18,104 nucleotides of DNA from contig PWWF01000274.1 in NCBI GenBank assembly GCA_003561595.1, positions 1-18,104 of the forward strand, read 5' to 3'. Under the pieces are notes generated by a model. It was not told the DNA's origin. It did no database searches and was given only the letters and a program-made list of their open reading frames with translations. A program made the translations under genes and the position numbers. This document shows, piece by piece, positions 15,292-18,104 of this stretch (within the stretch, counting starts at the first letter, position 1; each line of letters begins with the position of its first letter). The DNA comes from Paracoccaceae bacterium. GTDB lineage: Bacteria > Pseudomonadota > Alphaproteobacteria > Rhodobacterales > Rhodobacteraceae.

Positions 15292-15747
15292 TCAGCGCGT
15301 GGGAAAAACCATGCTGTCCTTGACCGTGCCATAGGCGAAGCTGGTGTCAATCGACCCGATCCCGCCCACGCGTTGCAGTCGGGTGCGGATGAATGCCTCA
15401 TACGCGTCCAGCGACGCGGTGACGACGCGAAGCTGATAATCGGAGTGCCCGGTCATGACATGGCATTCCAGCACCTCTTCCATGCGCCCGACCTCGCGTT
15501 CGAAACTGCCGACAGTCGCCTCGTCATGCCGTTCCAGCCGGATGCGGACAAAGGCCGTGATGGCCAGACCATAGGCCCGCGGTTCGACCCGGGCGGAATA
15601 GCCGCGGATCACCCCGCGCTTTTCCAGATTGCGCAAGCGGCGCAGGCAGGGCGAGGGGGACAGATTGACCGCCGCCGCCAGATCCTGATTCGACATGCGC
15701 CCGTCCCGCTGCAATGCGCGGATGATCTGGCGGTCCTTGTCGTCCAT
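15292..15747 (-). CDS. mdeR: Lrp/AsnC-family transcriptional regulator, divergent from methionine gamma-lyase
   Basis: The 151-residue product is a standard Lrp/AsnC regulator. An N-terminal winged helix-turn-helix (about residues 3-50; IIRALQRDGRMSNQDLAAAV, then SPSPCLRRLRNLEKRGVI) precedes a ligand-binding RAM domain (about 62-140; ECHVMTGHSDYQLRV and GSIDTSFAYG). Such proteins oligomerise and bind DNA in response to an amino acid. It is divergent from a methionine gamma-lyase gene, the position of MdeR in Pseudomonas putida, so activation of that operon by methionine is the natural inference; the symbol rests on this context. The start is ATG 15747 with GGGG 5 bases upstream. The frame remains open much further upstream but only antisense to mdeA, and that part is rejected. 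Confidence 0.88.
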   Translation of the reverse strand: MDDKDRQIIRALQRDGRMSNQDLAAAVNLSPSPCLRRLRNLEKRGVIRGYSARVEPRAYGLAITAFVRIRLERHDEATVGSFEREVGRMEEVLECHVMTGHSDYQLRVVTASLDAYEAFIRTRLQRVGGIGSIDTSFAYGTVKDSMVFPTR

Positions 15748-15761
15748 TTTGGCCCCAATAC

Positions 15762-15776
15762 TGGCATATTCTGCTA
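15762..15776 (+). promoter_or_regulatory. Candidate Lrp-type binding site
   Basis: TGGCATATTCTGCTA matches 13 of 15 positions of the E. coli Lrp consensus YAGHAWATTWTDCTR and is clearly more AT-rich than its surroundings. It lies in the 108-base gap between the Lrp-type gene and mdeA, just upstream of the regulator's own ribosome-binding site. Assignment to this regulator is inferred. Confidence 0.45.
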
Positions 15777-15855
15777 ATTTATAGGCCAAACGGGGCTGAG
15801 TGCGCAATTCCTGAACGTCTATATCGCGATACCCTGCCGAAAACAGGAGATGAAA

Positions 15856-17058
15856 ATGACCCAGAAAAAAGGTTTCGCCACCCGCGCCATTCATTGCGGC
15901 TATGACGCGATGCACAACCACGGCGCGCTGACCCCGCCCTTGCACCTGACCTCGACCTTTGCCTTTGACACCGCCGAGGCCGGGGGCGAGCTGTTTGCCG
16001 GGGCAGGGGGCGGGCATGTCTATTCGCGCATCTCGAACCCGACGTTGGACCTGCTGGAACAGCGCATCGCCACGCTGGAAGGGGCCGAGGCCGGGCTGGC
16101 GCTGGCCTCGGGCATGGGGGCGATCACATCGGTGCTGTGGACGCTGCTTGCGCCGGGGGATGAGGTGATCGTGGACAAGACGCTCTATGGCTGCACCTTT
16201 GCCTATATGCAGCACGGGTTGCGCAAATTCGGGATCACCATCACGCATGTCGATCTGACCGAGCCTGAGAACCTGACCGATGCGATGAGCGCGCGCACGC
16301 GCATCGTGTATTTCGAAACCCCGGCGAACCCGAATATGCGGCTGGTCGATATTGCCGCTGTCGCGCGCATCGCCCATGCGGGTGGGGCGCAGGTGGTGGT
16401 CGATAACACCTATGCCACGCCTTATCTGACCCGGCCCATCGCGTTGGGGGCCGATCTGGTCGCGCATTCGGCCACGAAATACCTGGGCGGGCATGGCGAT
16501 CTGGTCGCAGGTCTGATCGCGGGCCGGGCAGAGGCGATTTCCGAAATCCGACTGGTCGGCATGAAGGACATGACCGGCGCGGTGATGGCGCCCTTCAACG
16601 CGATGCTGGTCATGCGCGGGCTCAAGACGTTGGCGCTGCGCATGGACCGGCATTGCGCGTCGGCGCAGGTCGTGGCGGACTGGCTGGACGGGCACCCGGC
16701 GGTCGCGAAAGTGCATTACCCCGGCCTGTCCGGTTTCGCGCAAGCTGATCTGGCGTCGCGGCAGATGGCCCAGCCCGGCGGCATGATCGCGTTTGAGCTT
16801 GAGGGCGGCATGCAGGCCGGGCAGGCGATGATGAACCGGCTGCAGATGATTGCGCGCGCCGTGTCGCTGGGCGATGCGGAAACGCTGATCCAGCACCCGG
16901 CCTCGATGACGCATTCGACCTATACGCCGGAAGAGCGCGCCGTGCATGGGATCGGGGATGGTCTGATCCGCCTGTCGGTCGGGCTTGAAGATGTGGATGA
17001 CATCGTGGACGATCTGGACACCGCGCTTGGCCAATATCCTGCCGCCCAGAGCGCCTGA
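15856..17058 (+). CDS. mdeA: L-methionine gamma-lyase (PLP-dependent)
   Basis: The 400-residue product cleaves L-methionine to methanethiol, ammonia and 2-oxobutyrate in the cytosol. It is a Cys/Met-metabolism PLP enzyme: YSRISNPT at 56-63 gives the phosphate-binding Tyr and Arg, and Lys208 in SATKYLGGHGD is the PLP Schiff-base residue. What separates it from cystathionine lyases and synthases is Cys113 in LYGCTFAY and Lys237-Asp238 in GMKDMTGAV. These correspond to Cys116, Lys240 and Asp241 of the P. putida enzyme with a constant offset of three. ATG 15856 is chosen because AGGAG at 15845-15849 is 6 bases from it; ATG 15850 abuts that site. The gene is 16 bases upstream of the E1-type gene, as in the mde operon. 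O-acetylhomoserine sulfhydrylase is the less likely alternative. Confidence 0.92.
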   Translation: MTQKKGFATRAIHCGYDAMHNHGALTPPLHLTSTFAFDTAEAGGELFAGAGGGHVYSRISNPTLDLLEQRIATLEGAEAGLALASGMGAITSVLWTLLAPGDEVIVDKTLYGCTFAYMQHGLRKFGITITHVDLTEPENLTDAMSARTRIVYFETPANPNMRLVDIAAVARIAHAGGAQVVVDNTYATPYLTRPIALGADLVAHSATKYLGGHGDLVAGLIAGRAEAISEIRLVGMKDMTGAVMAPFNAMLVMRGLKTLALRMDRHCASAQVVADWLDGHPAVAKVHYPGLSGFAQADLASRQMAQPGGMIAFELEGGMQAGQAMMNRLQMIARAVSLGDAETLIQHPASMTHSTYTPEERAVHGIGDGLIRLSVGLEDVDDIVDDLDTALGQYPAAQSA

Positions 17059-17074
17059 GCACAAGGCTAACCCG

Positions 17075-18104
17075 ATGCATGACACCACCCGCCATCTGAA
17101 AACCATCGAAGCGCGGCTGCTGTGGCTGTCGCACTGGATGATCCATCACGCCAACCACATCCGCCCCAAGGTGGACGGGATCAAGACAGGCGGGCATCAG
17201 GCAAGCTCCGCCTCGATGGTGTCGATCATGACCGCGCTTTATTTCAGTGCGCTGCGGCCCGAGGATCGGGTCGCGGTCAAGCCCCATGCGGGGCCGGTGT
17301 TCCATGCGATGCAGTACCTGATGGGTCATCTGGATCTGGAGCGGATGCAGGCGTTTCGCGGCTGGGGCGGGGTGCAAAGCTACCCGTCGCGCACCAAGGA
17401 TGTGGATGATGTGGATTTCTCGACCGGGTCGGTGGGGCTGGGCGTGGCGATCACCAGTTTCGCGTCGTTGGTGCAGGATTACATTGCCGCCAAGGACTGG
17501 GGCCGCGACGCACCAAAGGGCCGCATGGTCGCGCTGGTGGGCGATGCGGAACTGGACGAAGGCAATATCTACGAGGCCCTGCAAGAGGGCTGGAAGAACC
17601 ATCTGCGCAATTGCTGGTGGATCATCGACTATAACCGCCAGTCGCTGGACGGGATCGTGCGCGAAGGGCTGTTCGAGCGGGTCGAGAAGATCTTTGACGC
17701 CTTTGGCTGGGATGTGGTGCGCGTGAAACACGGCGCCTTGCAGCGTGTGGCGTTTGATGAGCCGGGCGGCCGCGCCTTGCGCGACTGGATCGATAGCTGC
17801 CCCAATGCCGAATATTCTGCGCTGACCTATCAGGGCGGGGCGGTCTGGCGGCAGCGGCTGATGGATGATCTGGGCGATCAGGGAGATGTGACCGCGCTGA
17901 TCGAGCGGCGCTCGGACGCGGAACTGGCCGCGCTGATGGAAAACCTGGGCGGCAATTGCGTGGTCACGATGGCCGAGACATTTGCCGCCATCGACCATGA
18001 CCGCCCCACCTGCTTTCTGGCCTATACGGTCAAGGGCTGGGGCACGCCGATTGCCGGGCACAAGGACAATCACGGCGGGCTGATGACCAAGGCGCAGATG
18101 GCCG
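17075..18104 (+). CDS. mdeB: Homodimeric E1-type 2-oxoacid dehydrogenase (MdeB-like; 3' truncated by window)
   Basis: Only the first 343 residues are inside the window; homodimeric E1 proteins (AceE type) run to about 800-900. The frame is open to the edge. The N-terminus fits the AceE family: HWMIHHANHIRP, then TGGHQASSASM, then SVGLGVAITSFASLVQDY. The thiamine diphosphate motif begins at GDAELDEGNIYEAL (156-169) and ends at IIDYN. Standing 16 bases after methionine gamma-lyase, it most likely decarboxylates 2-oxobutyrate for conversion to propionyl-CoA, as proposed for P. putida MdeB, borrowing E2/E3 from another complex. An ordinary pyruvate dehydrogenase E1 cannot be excluded from the sequence, but no E2 or E3 gene is visible in the window. 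ATG 17075 has AAGG 8 bases upstream. Confidence 0.87.
   Translation, partial: MHDTTRHLKTIEARLLWLSHWMIHHANHIRPKVDGIKTGGHQASSASMVSIMTALYFSALRPEDRVAVKPHAGPVFHAMQYLMGHLDLERMQAFRGWGGVQSYPSRTKDVDDVDFSTGSVGLGVAITSFASLVQDYIAAKDWGRDAPKGRMVALVGDAELDEGNIYEALQEGWKNHLRNCWWIIDYNRQSLDGIVREGLFERVEKIFDAFGWDVVRVKHGALQRVAFDEPGGRALRDWIDSCPNAEYSALTYQGGAVWRQRLMDDLGDQGDVTALIERRSDAELAALMENLGGNCVVTMAETFAAIDHDRPTCFLAYTVKGWGTPIAGHKDNHGGLMTKAQMA

Noticed and set aside
15388..15412. GGATGAAT followed by CGCG near the Lrp-type gene
   Set aside because: Inside coding sequence, wrong spacing and no downstream gene start.
15748..17106. N-terminal extension of the Lrp-type frame across mdeA
   Set aside because: The extension is antisense to a clear methionine gamma-lyase; the Lrp family length fits the start at 15747 exactly.
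16622..18073. 483-codon minus-strand open frame under mdeA and mdeB
   Set aside because: Antisense shadow of two confidently identified genes.

Overview
The window looks like a chromosomal segment of a GC-rich alphaproteobacterium, most likely a Rhodobacterales/Rhodobacteraceae member. That placement is inferred from base composition, protein style and gene content, not from a marker gene. Nearly all of it is coding, with many 1-11 base stop/start overlaps. I see no rRNA, tRNA, CRISPR array or insertion sequence.

Layout. (1) 2-3534, plus strand: the C-terminal part of a bacterial alpha-2-macroglobulin with its thioester motif, overlapping pbpC (penicillin-binding protein 1C), the usual periplasmic pair. 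(2) 3560-4869, minus strand: an ECF sigma factor and its membrane anti-sigma factor, overlapping by 4 bases. (3) 5010-6005, plus: a DUF2333 membrane-anchored protein with a terminator. (4) 6332-6670, minus: a small DUF1127-like protein with a terminator. (5) 6880-14020, plus: an eight-gene Mrp-type cation/proton antiporter operon in the order E-F-G-(MbhD/MbhE/B fusion)-C-D-D-D, without a full-length MrpA. (6) 14026-15222, minus: a two-domain ChrA-family transporter. (7) 15292 to the window end: an Lrp/AsnC regulator divergent from methionine gamma-lyase and a homodimeric E1-type 2-oxoacid dehydrogenase. This is the arrangement of the mdeR-mdeA-mdeB methionine catabolism locus known from Pseudomonas putida.

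The most interesting signal is regulatory. Four intergenic sites share one bipartite motif, (G/T)GGATGAAA, then exactly 13 bases, then CGT(T/A). They lie upstream of the sigma/anti-sigma operon itself, of DUF2333, of the DUF1127-like gene and of the Mrp operon. Each points towards its gene at a distance that fits transcription from there. This strongly suggests that the ECF sigma factor controls its own operon plus a local regulon joining two poorly known envelope/small proteins to a multi-subunit cation/proton antiporter. That would be a compact envelope or ion-homeostasis stress module. The link from sigma factor to motif is inference; the motif itself and its constant spacing are read directly.

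In the methionine locus, MdeA would cleave methionine to methanethiol, ammonia and 2-oxobutyrate. MdeB would feed 2-oxobutyrate towards propionyl-CoA, and the divergent Lrp-type regulator would sense an amino acid. A candidate Lrp box lies in the shared intergenic region.
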